DNA of 64,000 bases from Ruminococcus sp. (GCA_016290875.1 JAEEVL010000002.1:1-64000); one strand, 5' to 3'; shown: positions 28,286-38,852, counted from the first letter of the stretch. The notes: generated by a model not told the origin, from the letters alone. Program-made: numbers and translations.

Positions 28286-28765
28286 ATGAAATTGTTTGAG
28301 AACATTAAGGAATTTTTCTTTGCTGCTGAGGACGAGGATTTCGACGAGGCAGATGTACCGGTACGTGCAGGCGCAGAGAGACCTAACTATGCCCGTTCTG
28401 AAGCAGAAGATCCCACAGCCGTTGCTATGGCTGCCGCAGAAGGCGGTACAGGCAGAAGAAACAAAGTCGTTAATATCCAGACAACTGCACAGCTCCAGGT
28501 CGTTCTCGTAAAGCCTTCAGCTTTTACAGATGCAAAGCAGATCGCAGATCATCTTATCGCCAAGAAGACAGTTGTTCTCAATCTTGAGACAGCTTCTCCC
28601 GAGAACAAGAGAAGGATCATTGATTTCCTCGTTGGTGTTGCTTACGCTAACGGCGGAAGCCTCAAGCCTGTTGCAAACCTGACATATATCATCACTCCCT
28701 ATAATGTTGGCTTTATCGGCGAAGACCTCGTGGGAGAGCTGGAGAACAACGGCGTATTTATCTGA
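28286..28765 (+). CDS. sepF: cell division protein SepF
   Basis: VVLVKPSAFTDAKQIADHL, RIIDFLVGVAYANGGSL. Confidence 0.95.
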   Translation: MKLFENIKEFFFAAEDEDFDEADVPVRAGAERPNYARSEAEDPTAVAMAAAEGGTGRRNKVVNIQTTAQLQVVLVKPSAFTDAKQIADHLIAKKTVVLNLETASPENKRRIIDFLVGVAYANGGSLKPVANLTYIITPYNVGFIGEDLVGELENNGVFI

Positions 28766-29523
28766 TGAACTCGCCTGAGGACAAGCTCTTTGAGGCAAAG
28801 CTCGGAGATATGACCGACCGCTGTGAGAGATACGCCTCGCCGGTGTATTCCTCATTTTTAGACGAGCGTCAGTGCATACTGGCACAGCAATGGTGTCAGC
28901 GTAATGCAGGAGAGCTCGGTTACAGTTTCAGCGGCGGCTATGAGGGAGCAAGAAGAAAAATGCTTGCGGTCTTTCCGGTGTTTTGTGCGGATTATGTTGA
29001 TAACGAATATCCGATGAAGTGCCTGACGCTGACCTACCGTAAGGAGGACAAGCTCACGCACAGGGATATTCTCGGAACTTTTATGGGACAGCGTTTAAAA
29101 CGCGAAGTCATCGGGGATATTATAGTCGGTGAGGGCGAAGCGCAGACCTTCGTCACGGACGTTGCGGCAAAGTCGCTGATGTCGTCTGTGTCAAAGATAG
29201 GAAGAGTCGGCGTAAAGCTCACAGACAGCAAAGGATTTGAGCTCGATACGGAACAGAGCTTCAAGGAGATCGGCGGAACGGTCGCTTCGTTAAGGCTGGA
29301 CTGCGTAGTCAGTCTTGCTGCGAACCTAAGCCGTGAAAAAGCTGCTGCCCTTATTCGTGCCGACAAGGTGGAGATAAACCACTTCCCGGCGTCTTCTGTC
29401 TCACAGGAATTGAAGGAGGGGGACACCCTCTCGATAAGAGGAAGCGGCAGATATATCCTTTCCGGTATAGACGGTCTGACGAAAAAAGGCCGCATACACA
29501 TAAATCTTCGTAAATATATTTAG
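28765..29523 (+). CDS. ylmH: S4-domain RNA-binding protein YlmH
   Basis: Position between sepF and divIVA; C-terminal S4 (LRLDCVVSLAANLSREKAAALIRADKVEIN). Confidence 0.92.
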   Translation: MNSPEDKLFEAKLGDMTDRCERYASPVYSSFLDERQCILAQQWCQRNAGELGYSFSGGYEGARRKMLAVFPVFCADYVDNEYPMKCLTLTYRKEDKLTHRDILGTFMGQRLKREVIGDIIVGEGEAQTFVTDVAAKSLMSSVSKIGRVGVKLTDSKGFELDTEQSFKEIGGTVASLRLDCVVSLAANLSREKAAALIRADKVEINHFPASSVSQELKEGDTLSIRGSGRYILSGIDGLTKKGRIHINLRKYI

Positions 29524-29535
29524 AGGTGAATGAAA

Positions 29536-30084
29536 ATGATAACAGCAAAAGACGTAAGAAATAAGAGATTTGAAAAGGCAGCCTTCGGTTACAAGCAGGA
29601 GGAGATCGACGAATTTCTTTCACAGCTCGAAGCTGAGCTCGACGAAATGGAGCGCGAGCGTGCAGAGGCTAACAATAAGATACAGATACTTGCCGACAAG
29701 GTAAGAGAATATATGAAGGATGAGGACGCTCTCAAGGACGCTCTTCTCGGCGCTCAGAAGCAGGGCCACCAGGTGATCGCCGAGGCTCAGGAAAAGGCTG
29801 ACGCTATCCTTGCTGAAGCTCAGGCTAAGGCTGACGAGCTCGAGGACGAGGCTGTTCGCCAGCACGCTGAGGCTATGGAGAAGAACCGCGAGGAGATCGC
29901 CAAGGAGAAGGAAGCTCTCATCGAGGCTCAGCAGCAGGTAGCTGATTTCAAGAAGAGCCTCTTTGATATGTACAAGAGCCATCTCGAACTCATCTCATCT
30001 ATGCCCGAGACTTTTGAGGATGCTGCTCCGGCTTACGAGCCCGAAACAGCTGAGGAGATCGCAGCAGCTGTTGCAGCTGAATAA
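29536..30084 (+). CDS. divIVA: DivIVA domain protein
   Basis: TAKDVRNKRFEKAAFGYKQEEIDEFL, coiled coil. Confidence 0.95.
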   Translation: MITAKDVRNKRFEKAAFGYKQEEIDEFLSQLEAELDEMERERAEANNKIQILADKVREYMKDEDALKDALLGAQKQGHQVIAEAQEKADAILAEAQAKADELEDEAVRQHAEAMEKNREEIAKEKEALIEAQQQVADFKKSLFDMYKSHLELISSMPETFEDAAPAYEPETAEEIAAAVAAE

Positions 30085-30159
30085 GATAAGTTTATAATTA
30101 TTTATAAATAATAAGCACGAAAGGAGGAGCTTGCCGATGTATGGCAGGCTCACGTGAAA

Positions 30160-32940
30160 ATGGCACAGGATTATAATACCACCCTGAATTTACCGGTAAC
30201 AGAATTCCCGATGCGCGGAAACCTTCCGAAGAGAGAACCTGAAACTCTCGAAAAATGGGAAAAACAGAGACTCTATTACAAGATCATTGAGAAGAATAAG
30301 GACAAGAAGACCTATATTCTCCATGATGGACCTCCCTATGCAAACGGCGAGATACACATGGGTCATGCTCTTAACAAGAGCCTTAAGGATTTCATCGTCA
30401 AGTATAAGAATATGAGCGGATTCTGTGCGCCATACGTTCCCGGCTGGGACACTCACGGACTTCCTATCGAGCTGAAGGCTATGAAGGCTATCGGCGTCAA
30501 GGACGGCGCTATCCCTCCGACAGAGCTCAGAAAGCACTGCCGTGAATATGCAATGACTCAGGTCGCAAACCAGATGAAGGGCTTCAAGAGACTCGGTTCA
30601 CTGGGCGACTATGACTATCCCTACCTCACACTCCGTCCTGAGTATGAGGCAAGACAGGTCGAGGTATTCGGCACTATGGTCAAGAAGGGCTATATGTACA
30701 AGGGACTCAAGCCGGTTTACTGGTGCCCTGACTGTAATACAGCTCTCGCAGAGGCTGAGATCGAGTATTCAAACGATCCCTGCTACTCTATCTATGTAAA
30801 GTTCAATGTTACCGATGACAAGGGTATGTTCAGCGGTATGGGACTCGACCTCTCCAAGATATACTTCGTTATCTGGACAACAACTACATGGACTATCCCC
30901 GGAAACCTGGCTATCTGCCTCGGACCGCAGTACAATTATACACTCGTTCACGTTGGCGACGAGTACTATGTAATGGCTGAAGAGCTCGTTAAGACCACTA
31001 TGGAGACTGCCGGTATCACTGAGTATACCACAGAGGGCATCTTCACAGGTGCAGAGCTCGAGGGCATGAAGACAAAGCACCCCCTCTATGACCGTCCGTC
31101 ACCGATCATCGTCGGCGACCATGTTACACTCGAAAGCGGTACAGGCTGTGTTCATACAGCTCCCGGTTACGGTGTAGAGGACTTTGAGGTCTGCAAGAAG
31201 TACGATGACATCGGTATCATCGTATGCGTTGACTCCAAGGGTAAGCAGACTGCCGAGGCTGGCGAATTCGAGGGCATGGACACAGATCAGGCGAACAAGG
31301 CTATCGCTGCTAAGCTCACAGAGCTCGGCGCAATGCTCGCTACACAGAAGATCGTCCACCAGTATCCTCACTGCTGGAGATGTAACAGCCCTATCATATA
31401 CAGAGCAACTGAGCAGTGGTTCTGTTCAGTAAACGGATTCAAGGATGACGCTATCAAGGCTATCGAGTCCGTTAAGTGGATCCCTGAGTGGGGTGAGGAC
31501 CGCATCAAGGGAATGGTACGCGACAGAAGCGACTGGTGTATCTCCCGTCAGAGAACATGGGGCGTTCCGATACCTGTTGTTTACTGTAAGGACTGCGGTA
31601 AGCCCATCTGCACAGATGAGACTATCAAGGCTATCGCTGATCTCTTCCGCAAAGAGGGAAGTGACACATGGTGGACAAAGGAGCCTTCCGAGTTCATCCC
31701 TGCAAGCGTTAAGTGCGAGTGCGGCTGCGGCGAATTCACAAAGGAATTCGACATCATGGACGTATGGTTCGACAGCGGCGTATCCCATACATCAGTAATG
31801 GAAGGCGATGACTTCCCGAGCCTTACATGGCCGGCTGATCTCTATCTCGAGGGTGCAGACCAGTACAGAGGATGGTTCCAGTCATCACTTCTTACATCAG
31901 TAGTATACAAGGGTGCTTCTCCTTACAAGGCAGTATGCACACACGGCTGGGTAGTTGACGGCGAAGGCAAGGCTATGCACAAGTCTCTCGGCAACGGTAT
32001 CGACCCGAGCGAGATCACAGACCAGTACGGTGCTGATATCCTCCGTCTGTGGGTCGCTTCTTCTGACTACCACAGCGATATACGTATCTCCAAGCCTATC
32101 CTCAGCCAGCTTTCCGATGCTTACAAGAAGATCAGAAACACAGCTCGTTTCATTCTCGGAAACCTCGGCAACGGCAAGGGCTTTGATCCCGATAAGGACA
32201 GCGTATCCGACGATCAGCTCACAGAGCTCGACAAGTGGGCACTTATGCGTCTTGACACCCTCATCGACAAGGTGAAGGAAGGCTATGAGGCATTTGATTT
32301 CCACATCGCATTCCACGCTATCCATAACTTCTGCGTAATCGATATGTCGAACTTCTATCTCGACATCATCAAGGACAGACTCTACTGCGAGAAGGAGGAC
32401 TCAGTCCTCAGACGTGCTGCTCAGACAGCTATGTACCGCATACTGAGCGCTGTTGCAAGACTTGCAGCTCCTATCATCTCATTCACAGCTGAGGAGATCT
32501 GGCAGTTCATGCCGCACGCAGCTGCTGATGATACAGAGAGCGTATTCCTCAATCAGATGCCTGAGAAGAGCAGCATCGAGTTCAGCGCAGAGTACATTGA
32601 AAAGTGGGACTTCATTTACAGCACAAGAGAGGCTGTAAACAAGGTCCTCGAAGATGCAAGAAATGCTAAGACTATCGGTAAGTCACTCGAAGCTAAGATA
32701 ATCATCAAGAGCAGTGATGCTGACTTCGACCGTTACAGCGCACTTGCTGACCACCTCAAGGACATCCTCATCGTATCAGGCGTTGAGGTCGAGAAGTCCG
32801 GTGCTGCTGAGACTTCATTCGAGGTTGCTAAGGCTGACGGCGAGAAGTGTGAGCGCTGCTGGTGCTACTCCAAGTACGTTGGTACAAACCACGATCACCC
32901 GACTCTCTGTGAGAGATGTGCGATCGCTGTTGAAGCATAA
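30160..32940 (+). CDS. ileS: isoleucyl-tRNA synthetase
   Basis: HIGH-type DGPPYANGEIHMGHA, KMSKS variant AMHKSLGN, C-terminal Zn site CERCWCYSKYV. Confidence 0.98.
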   Translation: MAQDYNTTLNLPVTEFPMRGNLPKREPETLEKWEKQRLYYKIIEKNKDKKTYILHDGPPYANGEIHMGHALNKSLKDFIVKYKNMSGFCAPYVPGWDTHGLPIELKAMKAIGVKDGAIPPTELRKHCREYAMTQVANQMKGFKRLGSLGDYDYPYLTLRPEYEARQVEVFGTMVKKGYMYKGLKPVYWCPDCNTALAEAEIEYSNDPCYSIYVKFNVTDDKGMFSGMGLDLSKIYFVIWTTTTWTIPGNLAICLGPQYNYTLVHVGDEYYVMAEELVKTTMETAGITEYTTEGIFTGAELEGMKTKHPLYDRPSPIIVGDHVTLESGTGCVHTAPGYGVEDFEVCKKYDDIGIIVCVDSKGKQTAEAGEFEGMDTDQANKAIAAKLTELGAMLATQKIVHQYPHCWRCNSPIIYRATEQWFCSVNGFKDDAIKAIESVKWIPEWGEDRIKGMVRDRSDWCISRQRTWGVPIPVVYCKDCGKPICTDETIKAIADLFRKEGSDTWWTKEPSEFIPASVKCECGCGEFTKEFDIMDVWFDSGVSHTSVMEGDDFPSLTWPADLYLEGADQYRGWFQSSLLTSVVYKGASPYKAVCTHGWVVDGEGKAMHKSLGNGIDPSEITDQYGADILRLWVASSDYHSDIRISKPILSQLSDAYKKIRNTARFILGNLGNGKGFDPDKDSVSDDQLTELDKWALMRLDTLIDKVKEGYEAFDFHIAFHAIHNFCVIDMSNFYLDIIKDRLYCEKEDSVLRRAAQTAMYRILSAVARLAAPIISFTAEEIWQFMPHAAADDTESVFLNQMPEKSSIEFSAEYIEKWDFIYSTREAVNKVLEDARNAKTIGKSLEAKIIIKSSDADFDRYSALADHLKDILIVSGVEVEKSGAAETSFEVAKADGEKCERCWCYSKYVGTNHDHPTLCERCAIAVEA

Positions 32941-33002
32941 TTTGAACTATATTGCCTGCTGCCGGTCGGGGCGGCAGGCGTATTATTTGAAAGGATAGAT
33001 AT

Positions 33003-33533
33003 ATGGCTGTATTGCTTGTAGCGGCTGTCATCGTTCTGATATTTGCCGATCAGGCTGTTAAATACTGGGCTGTTCATTATCTCAAGGAGCGCGGTAGTAT
33101 CCGCTTCATACACTTCGGAGACTTCAAGGTGTTAGACCTGACTTATCTCGAAAACGATGGCGCGATATTCGGAAGTATGTCGGGACAGAAGTGGTTCCTT
33201 ATCGGCTTCACTTCGATAGTCCTCGTGCTTGGGATATATCTGCTGTTTAAGTACATGAAGCGCTCGAAGCTCCTGACACTGGCGATACTTCTGTTCGTGT
33301 CCGGCGGTATCGGAAATATAATCGACCGTCTAAGACAGGGATATGTAGTGGATATGTTCGATGTCAAGCTGTTCAAGTTCGCAATATTCAATGTGGCTGA
33401 CATATACGTGACCTGTGCTTTTGTGCTCCTTATGATCTACGTGATATTCGTTGATCCTAAGATACAGGCAAAGACAAAAGCTGAAGCAGAAGCTGCAAAG
33501 GCTTCCGCAGAAAAGGATGCTGCCAATGAGTGA
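33003..33533 (+). CDS. lspA: lipoprotein signal peptidase
   Basis: ENDGAIFG, GGIGNIIDRL, FNVADIYV. Confidence 0.96.
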   Translation: MAVLLVAAVIVLIFADQAVKYWAVHYLKERGSIRFIHFGDFKVLDLTYLENDGAIFGSMSGQKWFLIGFTSIVLVLGIYLLFKYMKRSKLLTLAILLFVSGGIGNIIDRLRQGYVVDMFDVKLFKFAIFNVADIYVTCAFVLLMIYVIFVDPKIQAKTKAEAEAAKASAEKDAANE

Positions 33534-34437
33534 GACAGTAACTCTCACGCCTGAGAGCGGCGACCGCGGTACACGCATAGACAAGTATATTTCGGATAAT
33601 ATTGCGCTGACTCGTTCGGCTGTGCAGGGGCTCATAGAAAAGGGAATGGTCACGGCCGACGGCGGCAGTATCGCTAAGAATTACAAGCTGCGCGGCGGCG
33701 AGTCCATCACAGTTGAGATACCCGAGCCGGAGCCAATGGACGCTGTTCCGGAGGACATACCGCTCGATATAATTTATGAGGACGACGATCTTCTCGTCGT
33801 GAACAAGCCTAAGGGCATGGTGGTTCACCCTGCACACGGCAACTACACCGGGACTCTCGTCAATGCTCTGCTTCACCATTGCGGTGACAGTCTTTCGGGG
33901 ATAAACGGCGTGATACGTCCGGGAATAGTCCACCGTATAGACAAGAACACGAGTGGACTGCTCATAGTTGCGAAGAATGACGCGGCTCATCTGAAGCTTG
34001 CCGAGCAGATAAAGGTCCACAGTTTTACGCGCGAGTACGAAGCTGTTGTGACCGGCGCGATGAAGCAGGAGAGCGGCACAGTCGATGCACCTATCGGCAG
34101 GCATAAGACTGACCGCAAGAAGATGTGCGTTACTGCGGAGAATTCCCGCAACGCCGTAACTCATTACGAAGTTTTGAAGCAGTACGGCGGTTTTGCTCAT
34201 CTGCGCCTGAGACTCGAGACCGGAAGAACTCATCAGATCAGAGTGCATATGGCATATATAGGACATCCGGTCCTTGGCGATGATGTTTACGGAAAGCCTT
34301 ACAAGGGGCTTGAGGGACAATGTCTCCACGCCCGCAAGATAGGTTTTATCCACCCTTCAACAGGGGAATATATGGAGTTTCAGAGTGAACTGCCCGATTA
34401 TTTCAGAGCAGTCCTCAACAAACTCGAAAAGATGTAG
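33526..34437 (+). CDS. rluD: RluA/RluD-family pseudouridine synthase
   Basis: S4 domain; HRIDKNTSGLLIVAKN; GRTHQIRVH. Confidence 0.95.
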   Translation: MSETVTLTPESGDRGTRIDKYISDNIALTRSAVQGLIEKGMVTADGGSIAKNYKLRGGESITVEIPEPEPMDAVPEDIPLDIIYEDDDLLVVNKPKGMVVHPAHGNYTGTLVNALLHHCGDSLSGINGVIRPGIVHRIDKNTSGLLIVAKNDAAHLKLAEQIKVHSFTREYEAVVTGAMKQESGTVDAPIGRHKTDRKKMCVTAENSRNAVTHYEVLKQYGGFAHLRLRLETGRTHQIRVHMAYIGHPVLGDDVYGKPYKGLEGQCLHARKIGFIHPSTGEYMEFQSELPDYFRAVLNKLEKM

Positions 34438-34447
34438 GAGGCAGCCA

Positions 34448-35269
34448 TTGTTTGAAGATATTAGCAAAGTTATCCTGCTGAGCGATATGGACGGAACGCT
34501 CCTCAACGGAAAAAAGCAGATCACAGATATTGACCGTGCCGCGATAAAGCGTTTCAGGGAGCTCGGCGGAAAGTTCACGGTGGCTACCGGCAGAACGATA
34601 CAGTCCTTTGACCAGTTCCGCAGGCTGATAGATATGCCTTACCCCGTTATAATGTATAACGGAGCGGCGATACATGACTTCACTTCCGGGAAAACGCTTT
34701 TCACCTGTCCGCTCCCTGCGGAATGCCGTGAGATAGCGCTTGACCTTTACGAAGCAATGCCGGATGCCGGCGGAGAAGTTCTGAAGATAGACGGTACATA
34801 CGTATTCCGCAACACCGATTATCAGAAGCTCCACACAAAGCTCTGCAATATCGTGCCGGATTACGCTGAGTTCTCCGAGATAGAGGAGGGCGGCTGGCTG
34901 AAGGTGCTGTTCTCTATGGCGCCTGACGATATGGACTTCTTCGGTGCGTATGTGAGAAATCAGGGGTGGGACACTGTTGATTTTGTCCGTTCTTCGGAGA
35001 TGTTCTGGGAAATGCTCCCCAAGGGCGTGAGCAAGGGCTCTGCTCTGAACGAGTACAGGAAGCTTGATGGCTGGCAGGACTACACATTCGTTTCCATAGG
35101 GGACTTTGACAACGATATCGAGATGATACGCGCAGCAGATCTCGGAGCGTGTCCTGCGAATGCAGAAGACAGAGTCAAGGAGGCAGCCGGACTGGTGCTT
35201 TCACATACAAACGAGGATGGAGCTGTGGCTGAACTTATCGACTATATAATAGATAGGTGCGGCTGCTGA
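34448..35269 (+). CDS. Cof-type HAD hydrolase
   Basis: LLSDMDGTLLNG; GDFDNDIEMI; TTG start after AGGAGG. Confidence 0.9.
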   Translation: MFEDISKVILLSDMDGTLLNGKKQITDIDRAAIKRFRELGGKFTVATGRTIQSFDQFRRLIDMPYPVIMYNGAAIHDFTSGKTLFTCPLPAECREIALDLYEAMPDAGGEVLKIDGTYVFRNTDYQKLHTKLCNIVPDYAEFSEIEEGGWLKVLFSMAPDDMDFFGAYVRNQGWDTVDFVRSSEMFWEMLPKGVSKGSALNEYRKLDGWQDYTFVSIGDFDNDIEMIRAADLGACPANAEDRVKEAAGLVLSHTNEDGAVAELIDYIIDRCGC

Positions 35270-35321
35270 AAACGCAAATAACGGCGAAAGCCGGTTTATA
35301 ATAAGATTTACGGAGGTTATT

Positions 35322-36161
35322 ATGGACGCAAAGATCAAAAAGGAATTGCAGAAGACAGCCTGCAAGGTGAGAATGGGCGTTATCGAGGGTACTTACAACG
35401 CCAAGTCGGGACATCCCGGCGGCTCGCTTTCCATAAGCGATACCCTGACATATCTTTATTACAGCAAGATGAACGTTGACGCAAAGGCTCCTGAAAACGC
35501 AGACAGAGACCGTTTCGTGCTCTCTAAGGGACACACAGCTCCTGCACTCTATTCTGTGCTCGCACTCAAGGGCTTCTTCCCTGAGGAAGAGATCAAGTCT
35601 CTCCGTCACATCGGAGCTCTCTTACAGGGACATCCTTGTATCCATATCCCCGGTGTCGATATGTCCAGCGGTTCACTCGGACAGGGCATTTCTGCTGCCT
35701 GCGGAATGGCGCTTGCAGGCAAGCTCGACAATAAGTCCTACAAGGTATACACTATCCTCGGCGACGGTGAGATCGAAGAAGGACAGGTATGGGAAGCTGC
35801 TATGTTCGCTTCTCACTACGACCTCGATAACCTCGTAGCGATCGTTGACAACAACGGTCTTCAGATAGACGGACCTGTTACTGAGGTGTGCTCACCTGAG
35901 CCTATCACAGACAAGTTCGCAGCATTCGGCTGGCACGTTATCACTATGGATGCTCACGATTTCGACAGCATCGAAGCTGCTTTTGCTGAAGCTGACACAG
36001 TCAAGGGCAAGCCTGTGGCTATCATCCAGAAGTCTGTAAAGGGCAAGGGTGTGTCCTTTATGGAGAACCAGGTGGGCTGGCACGGAACAGCTCCCAACAA
36101 GGAACAGTACGAACAGGCAATGGCTGAACTCAGCGCACAGTTAAAGGAATTGGAGGACTAA
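35322..36161 (+). CDS. transketolase, N-terminal subunit
   Basis: SGHPGGSLS, LSKGHTAPALY, GDGEIEEGQVWEA. Confidence 0.96.
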   Translation: MDAKIKKELQKTACKVRMGVIEGTYNAKSGHPGGSLSISDTLTYLYYSKMNVDAKAPENADRDRFVLSKGHTAPALYSVLALKGFFPEEEIKSLRHIGALLQGHPCIHIPGVDMSSGSLGQGISAACGMALAGKLDNKSYKVYTILGDGEIEEGQVWEAAMFASHYDLDNLVAIVDNNGLQIDGPVTEVCSPEPITDKFAAFGWHVITMDAHDFDSIEAAFAEADTVKGKPVAIIQKSVKGKGVSFMENQVGWHGTAPNKEQYEQAMAELSAQLKELED

Positions 36162-36165
36162 GACT

Positions 36166-37110
36166 ATGGCAGATGTTATCAAAAAGGCTACAAGAGAGAG
36201 CTACGGTGAGGCTCTGAGAGATCTTGCCGAGGAATACAAGGATCTTGTTGTACTTGACGCTGACCTTGCAGCTGCAACAAAGACAGGTATCTTCAAGAAG
36301 GCTTACCCCGACCGTTTCTTCGACTGCGGTATCGCAGAAGCTAATATGATGGGCGTTGCTGCAGGTCTTGCAGCCTGCGGAAAAATTCCTTTCGCTTCAA
36401 CATTCGCTATGTTCGCTGCCGGAAGAGCTTACGAGATAGTAAGAAACTCTATCGGCTATCCCCACCTCAATGTTAAGATAGGTGCAACTCACGCAGGTAT
36501 CTCAGTAGGTGAGGACGGTGCTACACACCAGTGCAACGAGGATATCGCTCTTATGAGAACTATCCCCGGTATGACTATCATCAATCCCTGCGACGATGTT
36601 GAGGCCAAGGCTGCCGTAAAGGCTGCTCTTGACTTTAACGGACCTGTATATATGCGTTTCGGACGTCTTGCAGTACCGGTTGTCAATGACGCTGCAAGCT
36701 ATAAGTTCGAGCTCGGCAAGGGCGTTGTTATGAAGGACGGTAAGGACGTTACCATCGTAGCAACAGGTCTTATGGTCAACGAAGCTATCGAAGCTGCAAA
36801 GGCACTCGAGGCAGACGGCATTTCTGCAAGAGTGGTAAATATCCACACTATCAAGCCGCTCGACAAGGAGCTCATCGCTAAGTGCGCAAAGGAGACAGGT
36901 CTTATCGTTACAGCTGAGGAGCACAGCATTATCGGCGGACTCGGTTCAGCAGTTGCTGAGGCAGTAACAGAGAGTTGTCCTGTCAAGGTCGTAAAGATCG
37001 GTGTGAATGACGAATTCGGTCATTCAGGACCTGCTGTTGACCTTCTCAAGGAGTTCGGACTCTCAGCTGAGAACATCGCAAAGACAGTCAAGGCAAATAT
37101 CACCAAGTAA
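36166..37110 (+). CDS. transketolase, C-terminal subunit
   Basis: ATRESYGEAL, FFDCGIAEANMMGVAAGLA. Confidence 0.96.
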   Translation: MADVIKKATRESYGEALRDLAEEYKDLVVLDADLAAATKTGIFKKAYPDRFFDCGIAEANMMGVAAGLAACGKIPFASTFAMFAAGRAYEIVRNSIGYPHLNVKIGATHAGISVGEDGATHQCNEDIALMRTIPGMTIINPCDDVEAKAAVKAALDFNGPVYMRFGRLAVPVVNDAASYKFELGKGVVMKDGKDVTIVATGLMVNEAIEAAKALEADGISARVVNIHTIKPLDKELIAKCAKETGLIVTAEEHSIIGGLGSAVAEAVTESCPVKVVKIGVNDEFGHSGPAVDLLKEFGLSAENIAKTVKANITK

Positions 37111-37116
37111 AACTAT

Positions 37117-37145
37117 CGGGACGTCAGAAGGCGTCCCGTTTTTTT
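37117..37145 (+). terminator. rho-independent terminator after transketolase
   Basis: CGGGACGTCAGAAGGCGTCCCG + T-run. Confidence 0.9.
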
Positions 37146-37168
37146 ACCGTGAAATATTGAAAAACTGC

Positions 37169-37197
37169 TTGACAAGCCCGATGAAATGTGTTATAAT
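37169..37197 (+). promoter_or_regulatory. rpsF operon promoter
   Basis: TTGACA - 17 nt - TATAAT with TGTG extension. Confidence 0.9.
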
Positions 37198-37277
37198 ACT
37201 AAAGTGTCTTGTGAAAAGACATAATTATCCTTGCCCGCAGAGGGTTGTGGGCAGAATCCAGAAGGAGGTGTACATTA

Positions 37278-37577
37278 ATGGCAAAGGTATCCGCTAAGTA
37301 TGAAGTAATGGTCGTATTCAGCCTTAAGAACGGCGAGGAGTCTATGCAGGCTCTCATCCAGAAGTTCAAGGAGAGAATCGAGCGTCACGCCGAAGCTGTT
37401 GAAGTCAACGAGGATTGGGGTAAGCGCAAGCTTGCATATCCTATCGAGGACGAGACAGAGGGTTACTATGTGATCTACACATTCACATCAGCTCCCGATT
37501 ACCCGGCAGAGCTTTCAAGACGTCTCAACATTTCCGATGGCATCCTTCGTTCACTCGTAACTGTTGTCGAGGAATGA
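37278..37577 (+). CDS. rpsF: 30S ribosomal protein S6
   Basis: KYEVMVVFSLKN; rpsF-ssb-rpsR order. Confidence 0.95.
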   Translation: MAKVSAKYEVMVVFSLKNGEESMQALIQKFKERIERHAEAVEVNEDWGKRKLAYPIEDETEGYYVIYTFTSAPDYPAELSRRLNISDGILRSLVTVVEE

Positions 37578-37606
37578 TCACTTCATTATTTTAAGGAGAA
37601 AGTCAG

Positions 37607-38098
37607 ATGAATAAGGTTATTTTAGTTGGCAGACTGACCGCTGATCCCGAACTGAGACAGACTCAGAGCGGCGTATCATCGTGCAGATTTACCGTAGCTG
37701 TTGACAGAAGATTTGCCGATAAGAATACCGGTGAAAGACAGGCTGATTTCATCACCTGTGTAGCCTGGAGACAGACTGCTGAGTTCGTTTCACGCTACTT
37801 CAACAAGGGTAAGATGATCTGTGTTGAGGGAAGCCTTAGAACAGGAAGCTATACCGACAGAAATCACTCTGATGTTACACACTATACAACAGAGGTTTTT
37901 GTAGATAATGTTGAGTTCGTCGGCGGTAAGAATGAAAGCGGCGGAAGTCAGGGCGGCTATCAGAATAGCAACAATAACTATCAGGCTCCTCCTCAGCAGA
38001 ATGCTCCGGCAGCTGCTGCACCAAATAATGACAGTATGTCATACGGTTCGCTGAGTGACTTTGAAGAGATCCTCAGCGACGGCGATGTTCCCTTCTAA
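37607..38098 (+). CDS. ssb: single-stranded DNA-binding protein
   Basis: MNKVILVGRLTADPELR; acidic C-terminal DGDVPF. Confidence 0.98.
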   Translation: MNKVILVGRLTADPELRQTQSGVSSCRFTVAVDRRFADKNTGERQADFITCVAWRQTAEFVSRYFNKGKMICVEGSLRTGSYTDRNHSDVTHYTTEVFVDNVEFVGGKNESGGSQGGYQNSNNNYQAPPQQNAPAAAAPNNDSMSYGSLSDFEEILSDGDVPF

Positions 38099-38171
38099 GG
38101 AAACGCCGTAAAACTGAAACGATTATTATGAAAGGAGTAAACGCATCTTTCACAGATGTGCGGTAGATATT

Positions 38172-38414
38172 ATGGAAAAGGAAAGAAATTCCCGTCCTTC
38201 AAAGAAGCCCCGCAAGAAGGTTTGTATGTTCTGTGCAGACAGAATCGAGAAGATCGATTACAAGGATCTCGCAAAGCTCAGAAAGTGCATGACTGAGAGA
38301 GCTAAGATCCTGCCCAGAAGAGTAACAGGAACTTGTGCTTACCACCAGCGTGAGCTTACAGTAGCTATCAAGAGAGCAAGACATATCGCTCTTCTCCCTT
38401 ACGTTAGCGATTGA
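38172..38414 (+). CDS. rpsR: 30S ribosomal protein S18
   Basis: [48 protein letters not shown]. Confidence 0.98.
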   Translation: MEKERNSRPSKKPRKKVCMFCADRIEKIDYKDLAKLRKCMTERAKILPRRVTGTCAYHQRELTVAIKRARHIALLPYVSD

Positions 38415-38426
38415 CAATAATTAGTC

Positions 38427-38458
38427 AGGGAGGCTTTATGCCTCCCTTTGTTGTTTTA
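38427..38458 (+). terminator. terminator after rpsR
   Basis: AGGGAGGCTTTATGCCTCCCT + T-rich. Confidence 0.85.
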
Positions 38459-38530
38459 TACGTACTTTTGATATGCAAACTATCAGTATGTATGCGCTCC
38501 GACGGCATCACGCGGAGCGGTCAACAGGTC

Positions 38531-38752
38531 TTACCGACTTGAACTTGTATCGTAAGCAAGCTCTTCGTCACTTCTGAACAGAAGTGAGATGCACCATACT
38601 GCTGACAACGCTACAATGATATAGAGCGTTCTGCTGATGATGCTCGCTGAACCGCCAAAGAGCCATGCGATGATATCAAGCTCAAAAATGCCGACCAGAC
38701 CCCAGTTTATTCCTCCGATTATGAGAAGAATAAGCGCTATTTTGTTCCACAT
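38531..38752 (-). CDS. DUF378 family membrane protein
   Basis: IGGINWGLVGIFELDIIAWLFGG. Confidence 0.85.
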   Translation of the reverse strand: MWNKIALILLIIGGINWGLVGIFELDIIAWLFGGSASIISRTLYIIVALSAVWCISLLFRSDEELAYDTSSSR

Positions 38753-38852
38753 AAGAGAACACCTCTTCGGTCGGGATTTTTGAGACGCGATCTGCGTCTG
38801 AGAGTATTATTGCTGAAAAAAAGTGAATTATTCAGGAAAACGGGTGAAAATT

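Noticed and set aside
30085-30159. T-box leader upstream of ileS
   Set aside because: Gap is only ~75 nt and lacks the T-box consensus; only a short GCTTGCC/GGCAGGC hairpin is visible.
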